Below are positions 23,763 to 33,102 of a DNA stretch of 53,024 nucleotides, in pieces (positions within the stretch are counted from its first letter, which is position 1; every line of letters begins with the position of its first letter). The stretch spans positions 1 to 53,024 of the forward strand of contig CALXKZ010000038.1 of NCBI GenBank assembly GCA_944389065.1. The letters run 5' to 3'. Both the position numbers and the translations under genes were made by a program. The notes below the pieces were generated by a model. That model saw only the letters and a program-made list of their open reading frames with translations. It made no database searches and was not told the origin of the DNA. Source of the stretch: an uncultured Spirochaetaceae bacterium. GTDB lineage: Bacteria > Spirochaetota > Spirochaetia > Sphaerochaetales > Sphaerochaetaceae.

Positions 23763-25139
23763 ATGGTTGCTGATAAGAACGTAAAGGAACTGGAAGGATC
23801 CAGAGCTGAGCTTACGATTACCATTGATTCTGCTTCTATCGAGAAGGATTATTCGGAGAAGCTTGCAAAGTACGCAAAGGAAGTACAGATCGATGGCTTC
23901 AGGAAGGGAAAGGTCCCTGTATCAGTACTTGAAAGGAAGTTCGGTGAATCGATCAGGGAGGAGAGCACCTTCAAGACAATGGAGGAAGGGCTTGAGGAAG
24001 CGATGAAGGATATCCCGGAGGATCTGAAGCCGATAGCGTTCTCAACACCAGAGCTGCAGAATGAGGAGAGCCTCCTTCCATTCAAGAAGGGAGAGGACAT
24101 CACATTCTCCGTCATCTATGATATCTATCCGAAGTTCGATCTTCCTGCATATACAGGTCTTTCTGTCGAGGTTCCAGCAGTTGAGATCACCGATAAGGAC
24201 ATCGATGAGAAGATCGAGGAGCTGAGGGACAGGAATGCCATCGTAAGGACAAAGGACGGGAAGGCCGCCGATGGCGATATCGTAACAGTGTCCTATGCGG
24301 AGCTTGATGAAGAGGGAAACAAGAAGGCAGATACTGAAAGGAATGATTTCACATTCACGCTCGGTTCAGGCTACAATTTCTACCGTATCGACAGCGATGT
24401 CGTGGGAATGGCAAAGGGTGAGACAAAGACCGTAGAGAAAAGTTACACAGAGGAAGACCATGTCCCTGGATATGCAGGAAAGACAATCAAGCTTGAGATC
24501 ACGCTCTCAGAGGTGAAGACAAGAGAGCTTCCTGCTGTGGATGATGAGTTTGCCCAGGATGTCAAGGATGACTACAAGACAGTTGCTGACCTCCGTCAAG
24601 GCATCAGGAGCGACTACGAGAAGGAAGTCGAGGAAAGGCTTGGGCACATAAAGGAGAACAGCCTCGTCGAGAAGATCTCAGCCTCCACCGATTTCGCACT
24701 CCCCCGCTCCATGGTCGATGCACAGCTTGAGCAGAGATACAGGCAGTTCGCATCCCAGACAGGAATGAAGCCGGAGTTCGTCGAGAAGATGCTCAAGATG
24801 CAGAACATGACGAAAGAGGATCTCCTCGAGACCTGGAGAAAGGATACAGAGGATATGATCAGAGGACAGCTCATCCTCGATGCGATCATGAAGAAGGAGG
24901 ACTTCCCTGTTGATGAGGAAGAGCTCCAGAAGAGATGCGATGAGTCCCTGAAGAATATCCCTGAGGCTGATAGAGAGAGCTACAAGGGCATGATCAAGGA
25001 CGAAATGCAGTTTGCGAAGGTCCTTCCGTTCCTTCTTGAGAAGAACACCTTCACAGAAGGAAAGAAACTCAGCTACAGAGAGTTCGTATATGGCCCTGAG
25101 ACAGCTGGGGAAGAGACAGAGACAAAGGAAGAAGAGTAA
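23763..25139 (+). CDS. tig: Trigger factor, ribosome-associated chaperone and peptidyl-prolyl isomerase
   Basis: 458 residues. The ribosome-binding domain has the signature GFRKGKVP near residue 40. The FKBP-type PPIase domain spans about 150-245 (GDIVTVSYAELDEEG, FTLGSGYNFYRIDSDVVGM). The long helical C-terminal cradle follows and ends in an acidic tail rich in Glu. I start at the ATG at 23763, which has AAGGAT at reasonable spacing; an in-frame ATG at 23754 overlaps that site. The gene is followed directly by clpP and clpX, the classic arrangement linking nascent-chain folding with proteolysis. Confidence 0.95.
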   Translation: MVADKNVKELEGSRAELTITIDSASIEKDYSEKLAKYAKEVQIDGFRKGKVPVSVLERKFGESIREESTFKTMEEGLEEAMKDIPEDLKPIAFSTPELQNEESLLPFKKGEDITFSVIYDIYPKFDLPAYTGLSVEVPAVEITDKDIDEKIEELRDRNAIVRTKDGKAADGDIVTVSYAELDEEGNKKADTERNDFTFTLGSGYNFYRIDSDVVGMAKGETKTVEKSYTEEDHVPGYAGKTIKLEITLSEVKTRELPAVDDEFAQDVKDDYKTVADLRQGIRSDYEKEVEERLGHIKENSLVEKISASTDFALPRSMVDAQLEQRYRQFASQTGMKPEFVEKMLKMQNMTKEDLLETWRKDTEDMIRGQLILDAIMKKEDFPVDEEELQKRCDESLKNIPEADRESYKGMIKDEMQFAKVLPFLLEKNTFTEGKKLSYREFVYGPETAGEETETKEEE

Positions 25140-25733
25140 TTGAACGAAAGGATGAACACTCTTGTCCCCTATGTGCTTGAGCAGTCGGGGACGGGAGAAA
25201 GACAGTACGATTTATTCTCACGCCTCCTCAGAGACAGGATCATCTTCGTCGATGGGGAGATTACGGATCAGACAGCGGATCTCATCGTTGCTGAGCTCAT
25301 ATTCCTTGAGAGCGAGAATCCGAAGAAGGATGTGAGCCTTTATATCAATAGTCCTGGCGGGAGCGTTACAGCAGGCCTTGCGATATATGACACAATGCAG
25401 TACATATCCTGCCCTGTCTCCACGATCTGCGTCGGACAGGCTTGCTCAATGGCCGCGATCCTTCTTGCATCAGGTGAGAAGGGAAAGCGTTCGATACTGC
25501 CAAATGCCCGTGTCATGATACACCAGCCATCAGGAGGTGCGGAAGGCCAGGCAAGCGATATAATCGTGAGTTCGAAGGAGCTCCAGAGAATCAATGATGT
25601 GACAAAGCGCCTCATGGCTCTCCATACAGGACAGAGCGAGGAAAGAATCCAGAGTGATATCCTCCGCGATTTCTATATGGATGCAGATATGGCGCTCGGA
25701 TACGGCATCGTTGACAGGATCATGAGAAAGTAA
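25140..25733 (+). CDS. clpP: ATP-dependent Clp protease proteolytic subunit ClpP
   Basis: 197 residues. The serine protease triad is visible: catalytic Ser in [14 protein letters not shown], His in MIHQPSGG, and the Asp in the C-terminal [14 protein letters not shown] region. The N-terminus [22 protein letters not shown] is typical. The open frame begins with TTG at 25140, immediately after the tig stop, with AGGAAGAAG upstream; an ATG at 25152 also gives a normal N-terminus but has no spaced ribosome binding site. ClpP forms a 14-mer that degrades substrates unfolded by ClpX, encoded next. Confidence 0.95.
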   Translation: MNERMNTLVPYVLEQSGTGERQYDLFSRLLRDRIIFVDGEITDQTADLIVAELIFLESENPKKDVSLYINSPGGSVTAGLAIYDTMQYISCPVSTICVGQACSMAAILLASGEKGKRSILPNARVMIHQPSGGAEGQASDIIVSSKELQRINDVTKRLMALHTGQSEERIQSDILRDFYMDADMALGYGIVDRIMRK

Positions 25734-25734
25734 T

Positions 25735-26988
25735 ATGGCAAGAAACGCAAAATACTGTTCTTTCTGTGGCAGACCGCTTACAGACGGCACTGTCAGATAT
25801 GTCGCAGGTCCGGGAGTAGCTATCTGCGAGAACTGTGTCACTACCTGTGTCGATATCCTGGATAACCAGGGTGGAAGGAATGAAGGCTCCGATATCGAGA
25901 TCAGGGAGATCCCTACCCCGCATGAGCTGAAGGAGTATCTTGATCAGTATGTAATCGGCCAGGATGCGGCAAAGAGGGTTCTCTCAGTTGCCGTATACAA
26001 CCATTACAAAAGGGTCAAGTATGCATCGAAGATCGCTGAGTCAGGTGTGGAGATAGACAAATCGAACATCCTGATGATCGGTCCGACGGGAACGGGAAAG
26101 ACGCTTCTTGCAAGAACGCTTGCAAAGAAGCTCGATGTGCCATTCGCAATTGCCGATGCTACAACGCTCACAGAGGCTGGATATGTCGGAGAGGATGTCG
26201 AGAACATCCTTCTCAAGCTCATTGAAGCCGCTGATTACGATATTCCAAGAGCAGAGCACGGGATAATCTTCATCGATGAGATCGATAAGATCGCTAAGAA
26301 GGGAGAGAATGTCTCAATCACGCGCGATGTGTCCGGCGAGGGTGTGCAGCAGGCGCTCCTGAAGATAATCGAGGGAACGAATGCGTCTGTTCCTCCTCAG
26401 GGAGGAAGAAAGCATCCGAACCAGGAAATGCTCAAGATCAACACATCGAACATCCTCTTTATATGCGGAGGAGCGTTCGTAGGACTTGATAAAGTCATAG
26501 AGCGCCGCGTGGCCTCTTCCCAGATGGGATTCGGTGCTGATATCAAGGACAGGGAGGACATGGATCTCGATGAGCTTTACAGTGAGCTTCTGCCTGATGA
26601 TCTGATCAAGTTCGGCCTTATCCCGGAGTTCATCGGAAGGCTTCCTGTGCATGTATCGCTGAGCAATCTCAAGCTCGATGATCTTCAGAGGATCCTCGTT
26701 GAGCCGAAGAACTCGATCATCAGACAGTATGAGACATCATACGCGCTTGACGGAATAAAGCTCACATTCACCGAAGATGCACTGCATGAGATCGCATCGC
26801 AGTCCTATGAGCAGAAGACTGGAGCAAGAGGACTCAGAGCCATAGTGGAGAACCTCATGCTCGGCATCAGCTACGAGATTCCATCCATGACCGGTGTCCG
26901 TGAAGTCATTGTCGATAAGGACAATGTGATAAACAAGACACAGCCTAAGGTGATAACCTCAGATGGCAAGTATATTCCCGCAATGTGA
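25735..26988 (+). CDS. clpX: ATP-dependent Clp protease ATP-binding subunit ClpX
   Basis: 417 residues. The N-terminal zinc-binding domain has CSFCGRPL and [11 protein letters not shown]+ motifs are [11 protein letters not shown] (Walker A), [13 protein letters not shown] (Walker B), [14 protein letters not shown] (pore-loop region) and the sensor/arginine region EFIGRLP and [12 protein letters not shown]. ClpX unfolds tagged proteins and feeds ClpP. The ATG is one base past the clpP stop. Its 3' end overlaps the following DHH gene by 26 bases. Confidence 0.97.
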   Translation: MARNAKYCSFCGRPLTDGTVRYVAGPGVAICENCVTTCVDILDNQGGRNEGSDIEIREIPTPHELKEYLDQYVIGQDAAKRVLSVAVYNHYKRVKYASKIAESGVEIDKSNILMIGPTGTGKTLLARTLAKKLDVPFAIADATTLTEAGYVGEDVENILLKLIEAADYDIPRAEHGIIFIDEIDKIAKKGENVSITRDVSGEGVQQALLKIIEGTNASVPPQGGRKHPNQEMLKINTSNILFICGGAFVGLDKVIERRVASSQMGFGADIKDREDMDLDELYSELLPDDLIKFGLIPEFIGRLPVHVSLSNLKLDDLQRILVEPKNSIIRQYETSYALDGIKLTFTEDALHEIASQSYEQKTGARGLRAIVENLMLGISYEIPSMTGVREVIVDKDNVINKTQPKVITSDGKYIPAM

Positions 26989-27940
26989 TGAACGGCTCCT
27001 TGATGCGATCCAGAAGGCATCGGGAGCCATTATCGTATCCCACAAGAACCCTGACGGAGATGCCATCTCATCAACTCTCGCGATGGATGCTATCCTCCGT
27101 ACGATGGGAAAACGCACGGAGATCCTGAACGACGGCCCTTTCCTGAGAAGCGATATCAAGCGGTTTGAAGGTCTTTTCAGAAAGGAAGCAAGCGACAGCT
27201 TCATCTCCTCATCCCCTCTTGTCATCGTTGTCGACTGCTCGACCCCAGACCGTCCAGGAGATGCTTTCAGCAAGATCAAGGATCTTGAAAGGATTGTCAT
27301 AGACCACCACTCGTCAGGGCTTCCGTTCACAACTGAGGGCATGAGCTACATCGTTCCCCAGTCCCCTTCCACAACGCTCTGCATCAACGAGGTGAGGAAG
27401 GCATTGGGAATCGCCCTTACAGAGGAAATCGCATACTTCCTGTACTTTGGGTTCGCCACCGATTCAGGCTTCTACCACTTCCTGAGCGAGAAGACTGCTC
27501 CGGATGCGCTTGAGGCTGCCGCATCATTCTGCAGAGCTGGAGTCTCTCCCTATGATGTCTATGATGAGCTGCATGACGGAAGAAAGCTCTCTGACATCAA
27601 GGACATGGCAGCTGTGATACAGAGCGCGGAGCCTGTGCTTGGCGGTGCATTCCTCTTCGCTTATCAGGATGCATCAATGAAAGATGGCAAGCTCAGCGAC
27701 GGCGTATATGCATCGCTTCTTGAGACAGAGGGCATAAAGGGCGTTGTGCTTTTCAAGGATAAGGAAGGCAGCGTGGAGATCGGGTTCAGATCGAAGCATA
27801 AATCAGGCATCGATGTAGGAAAGGCAGCTGCGATGCTTGGAGGCGGCGGGCACATGCATGCATCTGGTGCGACAATCCCTGGCACTGTGGACAATGCCCG
27901 GAAAAGACTTCTGGAGATTCTTTCAGGTTTTCTCCAGTAG
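26963..27940 (+). CDS. nrnA: DHH/DHHA1 phosphoesterase, NrnA-like oligoribonuclease / pAp phosphatase
   Basis: 325 residues. The DHH domain has [12 protein letters not shown] (motif I), [11 protein letters not shown] (motif II) and VIDHHSSG (DHH motif). The DHHA1 domain ends with [15 protein letters not shown]. NrnA-type enzymes degrade short oligoribonucleotides and 3'-phosphoadenosine 5'-phosphate; related enzymes hydrolyse cyclic dinucleotides, so exact specificity is uncertain. No later start codon keeps the N-terminal strand, so the gene overlaps clpX by 26 bases and is translationally linked to it. A terminator follows. Confidence 0.88.
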   Translation: MASIFPQCDERLLDAIQKASGAIIVSHKNPDGDAISSTLAMDAILRTMGKRTEILNDGPFLRSDIKRFEGLFRKEASDSFISSSPLVIVVDCSTPDRPGDAFSKIKDLERIVIDHHSSGLPFTTEGMSYIVPQSPSTTLCINEVRKALGIALTEEIAYFLYFGFATDSGFYHFLSEKTAPDALEAAASFCRAGVSPYDVYDELHDGRKLSDIKDMAAVIQSAEPVLGGAFLFAYQDASMKDGKLSDGVYASLLETEGIKGVVLFKDKEGSVEIGFRSKHKSGIDVGKAAAMLGGGGHMHASGATIPGTVDNARKRLLEILSGFLQ

Positions 27941-27976
27941 TGATACACACATGTCACAGCAAAGACTGGCAGAAGA

Positions 27977-28013
27977 GCTTCCTGTGTAACTACTGGGAGG
28001 CTTTTCTTTTTTT
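27977..28013 (+). terminator. Terminator of the tig-clpP-clpX-nrnA operon
   Basis: GCTTCC and GGAGGC form a six-base-pair stem (one G-U pair) followed by TTTTCTTTTTTT. Confidence 0.75.
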
Positions 28014-28051
28014 GGCACATTTTCTGCAGCATCCCTATTCCAGGAGGTTGC

Positions 28052-29026
28052 ATGAACAGATATTTCACAGCGGAGGCCGATGCATTCATAGCAAGCAAGG
28101 TGCTTGAATACAACAGAGCACCCACGGAAGAGCAGAAGAAAGTGCTGGAGGCATTGATTAGGGAGCGGACGGGAATCCTTCTCTATCTCATCCCGCAGCG
28201 CAATCTCTACATAAAGGACGAGGATCTCTCCGGCTTCTATCTCGATATCGTGAAGGATATGGACAGGATAATAAGCTCCTTTGAGATATCAGGGACATCG
28301 TATATCGCATATCTGACACAGATATGCAGATACAGGTGCATGAGATACATAAGGAAAAAGGAGAAGAATGAGCAGGCAGAGCTCGCGCTGATGCGATCAG
28401 ATCCGACCATCTATGAATACGGATCTTTGTACGAAACGATAAGGCCATACCATTCATCCAGAGTTCCCCGGAGGCCAAGGACGCTGAGGGAAGCGGTGGT
28501 ATGCATAATGGAACGCAAGGGCCGCATGAGCACTGGAAATGAGGAGGAGAATGCGCTTGCATCCTATTTAGAGACTCCAGTGGACAGGCGCAGGTTCCTG
28601 GAGTACCTTCTCTATCTTCCGCAGGTGGAGGATGCTGCATTCATCGCAGGGGTCTCGAGAGTGCTGAGGGTCGATCTTTCAATAATCTCCCGCTTCTATG
28701 AGCTGAGGCGCTCAGAGCTTTCAGCAAATGATGAGGCCATCGAGAGTGCGGAAGCCATTGCCGCCAGATACTGGAAGATGATCGCGAACCTCAGGCATGC
28801 GATTACGAAGGAAGCAGATGAAGAGAAGCTGAAGCAGCTGACAGAAGCAAAAGAACGGGCAGAGAGGATCTACAGAAAGAGGCTCGGAATAATAAAGTAC
28901 GCCAAGCGGGGGATGTCACATTCACGGATTGCCATAGTGCTGGGAATTCCAAGGACTACGGTCACAAACGACATTTCAAAGGTAAAGCAGCTGCTTTATA
29001 GGATTTCGCATGGTATGGATTACTGA
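28052..29026 (+). CDS. Sigma-factor-like or HTH-containing regulatory protein, spirochaete type
   Basis: 324 residues, start behind AGGAGG. I do not recognise a named family. Residues about 65-110 (FYLDIVKDMDRIISSFEISG, YIAYLTQICRYRCMRYIRKK) resemble sigma-70 region 2, with a helix leading into a basic RYIRKKEK segment. The last 40 residues, GMSHSRIAIVLGIPRTTVTN followed by DISKVKQLL, form a clear helix-turn-helix like sigma region 4. The middle is long and helical, unlike compact ECF factors. A divergent sigma factor or a DNA-binding regulator are both possible. It stands alone between a terminator and rdgB. Strongly basic and helical throughout. Confidence 0.6.
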   Translation: MNRYFTAEADAFIASKVLEYNRAPTEEQKKVLEALIRERTGILLYLIPQRNLYIKDEDLSGFYLDIVKDMDRIISSFEISGTSYIAYLTQICRYRCMRYIRKKEKNEQAELALMRSDPTIYEYGSLYETIRPYHSSRVPRRPRTLREAVVCIMERKGRMSTGNEEENALASYLETPVDRRRFLEYLLYLPQVEDAAFIAGVSRVLRVDLSIISRFYELRRSELSANDEAIESAEAIAARYWKMIANLRHAITKEADEEKLKQLTEAKERAERIYRKRLGIIKYAKRGMSHSRIAIVLGIPRTTVTNDISKVKQLLYRISHGMDY

Positions 29027-29038
29027 ATGAAATGTCGC

Positions 29039-29044
29039 TATATT
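29039..29044 (+). promoter_or_regulatory. -10 box of rdgB, probably leaderless
   Basis: TATATT ends eight bases before the rdgB ATG, and no ribosome binding site lies between them. The -35 region is poor. Confidence 0.4.
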
Positions 29045-29051
29045 TCTTTCT

Positions 29052-29645
29052 ATGAAGCTTTATTTTGCATCTGGCAATGATCATAAGAGGAAAGAGATGT
29101 CCAGGCTTCTCGGCGGCTATGAGCTGGTGCTGCCGAAGGATGAAGGAATAGATTTCGATCCGGAGGAGACCGGGACAAGCTATATCGAGAACGCACTCAT
29201 AAAGGCAGAGGCGCTTTACAGCATAGTCCATGCCCCTGTTCTTGCTGATGACTCAGGGCTCTCTGTCGATGCCCTTGGAGGAAAGCCCGGCATACACTCT
29301 GCCCGGTACGGCGAGGAAGACGGGAAAAAGCTCTCAAGCGAGGAAAAGTACATGCTTCTGCTGAAGAACATGGAAGGGATAACGGACAGAACTGCCCACT
29401 TTGTCTCAGCGCTCTGCCTCATACTCAGCCCTGACAGGAAGTATATCGTGCAGGAAACATGCGATGGCTCAATAGCGCTCTCCCCTTCCGGGACAACCGG
29501 ATTCGGATACGATCCCGTGTTCTTCATCGATGAGGCTGGGATGATATCAGCAGAGCTTCCGGAGGGAGAGAAGGACCGGTATTCGCACCGCGGCAAGGCA
29601 GCAAGGCTTATGAAGCTGCTTCTTGATAAGGAGAACGGAAAATGA
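29052..29645 (+). CDS. rdgB: Non-canonical purine NTP pyrophosphatase (RdgB/HAM1 family)
   Basis: 197 residues. The enzyme hydrolyses dITP, XTP and related nucleotides to keep them out of DNA and RNA. Family motifs are FASGNDHKRKEM near the start, ETGTSYIENALIKAEAL, VLADDSGLSVDALGGKPGIHSARYG, and the C-terminal GTTGFGYDPVFF and YSHRGKAARLM. Length is standard. The stop overlaps the next start as ATGA. No Shine-Dalgarno is seen before the ATG, which follows a -10-like TATATT closely. Confidence 0.95.
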   Translation: MKLYFASGNDHKRKEMSRLLGGYELVLPKDEGIDFDPEETGTSYIENALIKAEALYSIVHAPVLADDSGLSVDALGGKPGIHSARYGEEDGKKLSSEEKYMLLLKNMEGITDRTAHFVSALCLILSPDRKYIVQETCDGSIALSPSGTTGFGYDPVFFIDEAGMISAELPEGEKDRYSHRGKAARLMKLLLDKENGK

Positions 29646-31420
29646 TCGCAAGGAATGAACAGAGGACGGAGGATACATGGGATCTTTCGCTCTTAGCAAA
29701 GAGCGAAAAGAGCTGGGAAAGGGATCTGAGGAAACTGGAGAAGGAATTCAGGAAGGCAGAGAACTTCAAAGGAACGCTTGCAAAGAGCTCCGATGATCTA
29801 TACAACGCCCTGGTATATCTCAGAAACACCGAGATGGAAGCTGAGAGGATAGGAAGCTGGGCCTTCCTCTCCTATGAGGCAGACAGCTCCGATGCAGATG
29901 TCCAGCGCCGCTATATGATGTACCAGAATGCAGCATCCCTCTTTTCAGAGAAGATCTCATACTTCACTCCAGAGCTGCTTGCCATCGACGAGAAGCGCAT
30001 CAGAGAGTGGATGAAAGAGCCAAGATACAAGGAGTTCAGGATCTGGATGAAGAGGAATCTCCGTGAAAAGAAGCATGTGCTCTCGGAAAAAGAGGAAAGA
30101 CTCCTGTCGCTTTATTCGCCTCTTAGCGGATCTGCGGAGAAGGCCTTCATGGATCTGAACAACATCGAACTTGACTTCGGCTCTGTAAGAGGAGAGAAGC
30201 TGACGCATGCAACATACTCCAAGTATCTGAAAAGCAGGGATGAAGATATAAGGGAGGAAGCGTACAGAAGCTATTACAAAGCCTATGATGACCATAAGAA
30301 CACCATTGCCGATCTCTACATCGCCTCGGTCAATGAGGATATATTCTCATCGCGTGCACGCTCATTCAGATCATCTCTTGAGAGAGCGCTCTTTCCTGAT
30401 AATATCCCTGTGAATGTCTACACTTCGCTGATAAAAGCCGTCCATGAGGCATTCCCTGTGCTCCATGAGTACTACAGCGTCAAGGCAAAGGCTCTCGGGA
30501 AAGAGAGGCTCAGGCACTGGGATGTCTATGTACCGATGGTTGAGTGCCCTGTCTCTCACTACACATATGATGATGCGGTAGCAATCATAAATGAAGCGGT
30601 AAAGCCCCTTGGCGATGAGTACAGAAGAGTGCTTATAAAGGGACTGACAGAGGACAGATGGGTTGACCGGTATGAGAACAAGGGAAAGAGAAGCGGAGCA
30701 TTCTCTGCAGGCGGCTATACAGGAAATCCATACATCCTGACAAACTATGAAAGCGAAGTGCTGGACTCTGTATTCACCCTGATCCATGAAGGCGGCCATT
30801 CGATGCACACATGGTATTCCGCATCCTCGAATCCGTTCATGTGCTACAGCTATTCGATATTCGAAGCCGAAGTCGCATCGACATTCAATGAGAATCTCCT
30901 CTCAGCCTATCTTCTTTCGCACTCTGCGGATGATACTGAGAAGGCATATATCCTCGGCAAGAATCTCGATGATATCGTCGCAACGCTTTTCAGGCAGACG
31001 ATGTTCGCGGAGTTCGAGCTGAAGATCCATGAGATGGCTGAAAAGAGGATGCCGCTTACTACGGATGTGCTGAGAAGCACTTACAGAGAGCTTCTTGAGG
31101 CATATTTCGGCCCGATAATGGACTTTGAGGATGTAAGCGATCTTGAATGCCTACGGATTCCGCACTTCTACAGCGCATTCTACTGCTATAAGTACGCAAC
31201 AGGGATCTCTGCATCGATCGCACTATCAGAGAGGGTGCTCAGCGGCGGTGAGAAGGAAAGGAATGACTACATTTCATTCCTACAGAGCGGCGGCTCTGAA
31301 TTCCCGATTGCATCGCTTATGAAAGCTGGTGTTGATATGCGTACAGAAGAGCCTGTGAAGAAGGCAGCGGAGCACTTTGCATCGCTTCTCTCACAGTTCA
31401 GGAGACTGAGAGGCATATGA
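29642..31420 (+). CDS. pepF: Oligoendopeptidase F (M3B metallopeptidase)
   Basis: 592 residues, close to the usual 590-605. The zinc site is LIHEGGHSMHTWYS (HExxH) near residue 380, with the third ligand Glu in FEAEVASTFNENLL. The N-terminal helical lobe includes LYNALVYLRNTEMEAERIGS and YRSYYKAYDDHKN, typical of PepF. It is a cytoplasmic enzyme cleaving short peptides. It is coupled to rdgB by an ATGA overlap, and its 3' end overlaps a minus-strand gene by 30 bases. Confidence 0.94.
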   Translation: MIARNEQRTEDTWDLSLLAKSEKSWERDLRKLEKEFRKAENFKGTLAKSSDDLYNALVYLRNTEMEAERIGSWAFLSYEADSSDADVQRRYMMYQNAASLFSEKISYFTPELLAIDEKRIREWMKEPRYKEFRIWMKRNLREKKHVLSEKEERLLSLYSPLSGSAEKAFMDLNNIELDFGSVRGEKLTHATYSKYLKSRDEDIREEAYRSYYKAYDDHKNTIADLYIASVNEDIFSSRARSFRSSLERALFPDNIPVNVYTSLIKAVHEAFPVLHEYYSVKAKALGKERLRHWDVYVPMVECPVSHYTYDDAVAIINEAVKPLGDEYRRVLIKGLTEDRWVDRYENKGKRSGAFSAGGYTGNPYILTNYESEVLDSVFTLIHEGGHSMHTWYSASSNPFMCYSYSIFEAEVASTFNENLLSAYLLSHSADDTEKAYILGKNLDDIVATLFRQTMFAEFELKIHEMAEKRMPLTTDVLRSTYRELLEAYFGPIMDFEDVSDLECLRIPHFYSAFYCYKYATGISASIALSERVLSGGEKERNDYISFLQSGGSEFPIASLMKAGVDMRTEEPVKKAAEHFASLLSQFRRLRGI

Positions 31421-31771
31421 TGGATAACAGGATGCTATCCTGCCATCGCGGAAGATGAATGAATATACAGAGCCGGTTGCAAGATCGAGGATATCGACAG
31501 CACCGGCTTTCTCCTCACCTGCTATCGGATTTGAAAGAGGAAGAGCTGACGAGAGGACAGGAGAGAGTATCTCCCCGCTCTTCATCGGATCTGGAGTGTA
31601 TTTCTCAAGCCAGGCTTCTGTGAAAGGCTCTGAGACTGCAGCTAAGGCTGCCTCTGTGATCGATCCCTCTTTTATGTCGACAGCGACAGGACCGATCTTC
31701 CCGGATACAGGAGAAACCGCATATATAAGTGCGGGAATGAGAGCCATCATGATAAAAGCCAGTTTGCGCAT
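31391..31771 (-). CDS. Small exported protein of unknown function
   Basis: 126 residues from the ATG at 31771, which has AGG a few bases upstream. The N-terminus MRKLAFIMMALIPALIYAVS is a signal peptide without lipobox. The rest is acidic and hydrophilic with few charged clusters (VAVDIKEGSITEAALAAVSE) and no motif I know. It converges on pepF with a 30-base overlap and is divergent from the HD hydrolase gene. It might be periplasmic or a small outer-membrane-associated protein. Confidence 0.55.
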   Translation of the reverse strand: MRKLAFIMMALIPALIYAVSPVSGKIGPVAVDIKEGSITEAALAAVSEPFTEAWLEKYTPDPMKSGEILSPVLSSALPLSNPIAGEEKAGAVDILDLATGSVYSFIFRDGRIASCYPSYASQSPEL

Positions 31772-31799
31772 ATGCCTATTCTTGCTTCTATAGCCGGCT

Positions 31800-31827
31800 T
31801 TGTCAAAGCTCATTGTTGTGTTATCCT
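31800..31827 (+). promoter_or_regulatory. Promoter of the HD hydrolase-ttcA operon, probably leaderless
   Basis: TTGTCA (31800-31805), a 16-base spacer and TATCCT (31822-31827). The predicted transcription start, seven bases on, is the A of the ATG at 31834. No ribosome binding site fits. Confidence 0.5.
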
Positions 31828-31833
31828 TCCGCT

Positions 31834-33102
31834 ATGACAGGAAGCGAAGCTCTTTCAGTCCTCAACAGAGGATTCATACACACAGTCAAGGATCCGCTCT
31901 GGGGGAATATCCCGATGACGGACAGCCTTAGGAAACTCATTGCGATCGACGAAGTTGAGAAGCTTTCCAGGATAAAGCAGAACGGACCTGCTTTCCATAT
32001 TTATCCCGGTGCTGTCCATACAAGGCTCAGCCATTCAATCGGAGTGTACTATCTTGGACGGGAGATACTTCTTTCCCTTTCAAGGAAGAATACATCGCTG
32101 CCATTCACAGAAGAGGGCATCATGAGCTTTCTCGCAGCATGCCTTCTGCATGATATCGGGCACTTCCCATATGCACACTCGCTCAAGGAGCTTGCAGTCA
32201 GGGAGCACGAGGAGATAGCCGCTGATCTCATAATGGAATGCGAAGAGCTCGGAAAGGCAATCGAGGATGCAGGAGGAAGCAGAGAGACCGCGGCCCTGAT
32301 AATAGCAGACAGAAGAAGCTGCCCTTCACGTGAGACAGAAATATACAGAAGAATACTCTCAGGCACCCTCGATCCTGATAAGCTCGACTATCTTACGAGG
32401 GATGCATTCTTCGCTGGCATTCCCTATGGCAGGCAGGACACGGACTTCATCATCTCATCAATGGATCTTCAAGATGAGCGCATCGTACTTGATAAAGAGG
32501 CCATCAGCTCTGTGGAGCAGGTTCTGTTCTCGAAGTACATGATGTACAGGACACTTTACTGGCATAAGGGCGTAAGAAGCCTCACTGCAATGATAAAGAA
32601 GGCAGTGGTTTCGGCACTGAAGGATGGGATCATAACATACAGCGATCTCTATCTGAAGGATGACTATGACTTCTACAGCCTTTCCAGGAAGCACCCTGAT
32701 TATCCTCCATTCTCCCTGATTGCCCTTGCAGAGAAAGGAAAGGCATTTCCCCGCAAAGCGGTGAAGCCCTTTGAGAGCGATGGGACAATCGAGAAGGCAT
32801 CACTTGATATAATGGCACGCTCCGATACGGAGATGAAGATCCATGACAGCCTCAGGAAAAGATACCCAGGTCTTCCTGAGTATGCCGTGATAATAGACAT
32901 CCCTGAAAGGATCAGCTTCGAAAGCGATATCGGTATAAGGATGGATGACGGGAGGATAGTCGATGCATCAAAGGCCGGCATGCTCTTTCCAAAAGCCGGT
33001 ACGATGTTCTCCTCATCGCTCCGGACTGTCTCTCTCTTCCTTCCGGAATATGTTACAGATGAAGATGCGGAAAGAGCATTCAAGGCGGTGTGCAATGGAT
33101 GA
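31834..33102 (+). CDS. HD-domain phosphohydrolase (SAMHD1/dGTPase-like)
   Basis: 422 residues. The HD metal site is HTRLSHSIGVYYLG (first His near residue 60), LLHDIGHFPYAHSL (His-Asp) and LDPDKLDYLTRDAF (last Asp). These proteins are related to deoxynucleoside triphosphate triphosphohydrolases; the actual substrate of this bacterial group is mostly unproven. I start at the ATG at 31834; a TTG at 31813 would add seven residues. It overlaps ttcA by eight bases and they form a short operon. Confidence 0.9.
   Translation: MTGSEALSVLNRGFIHTVKDPLWGNIPMTDSLRKLIAIDEVEKLSRIKQNGPAFHIYPGAVHTRLSHSIGVYYLGREILLSLSRKNTSLPFTEEGIMSFLAACLLHDIGHFPYAHSLKELAVREHEEIAADLIMECEELGKAIEDAGGSRETAALIIADRRSCPSRETEIYRRILSGTLDPDKLDYLTRDAFFAGIPYGRQDTDFIISSMDLQDERIVLDKEAISSVEQVLFSKYMMYRTLYWHKGVRSLTAMIKKAVVSALKDGIITYSDLYLKDDYDFYSLSRKHPDYPPFSLIALAEKGKAFPRKAVKPFESDGTIEKASLDIMARSDTEMKIHDSLRKRYPGLPEYAVIIDIPERISFESDIGIRMDDGRIVDASKAGMLFPKAGTMFSSSLRTVSLFLPEYVTDEDAERAFKAVCNG

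Noticed and set aside
32963..33094. N-terminal extension of ttcA
   Set aside because: It runs inside the HD hydrolase gene and is not protein-like; the conserved start is at 33095.
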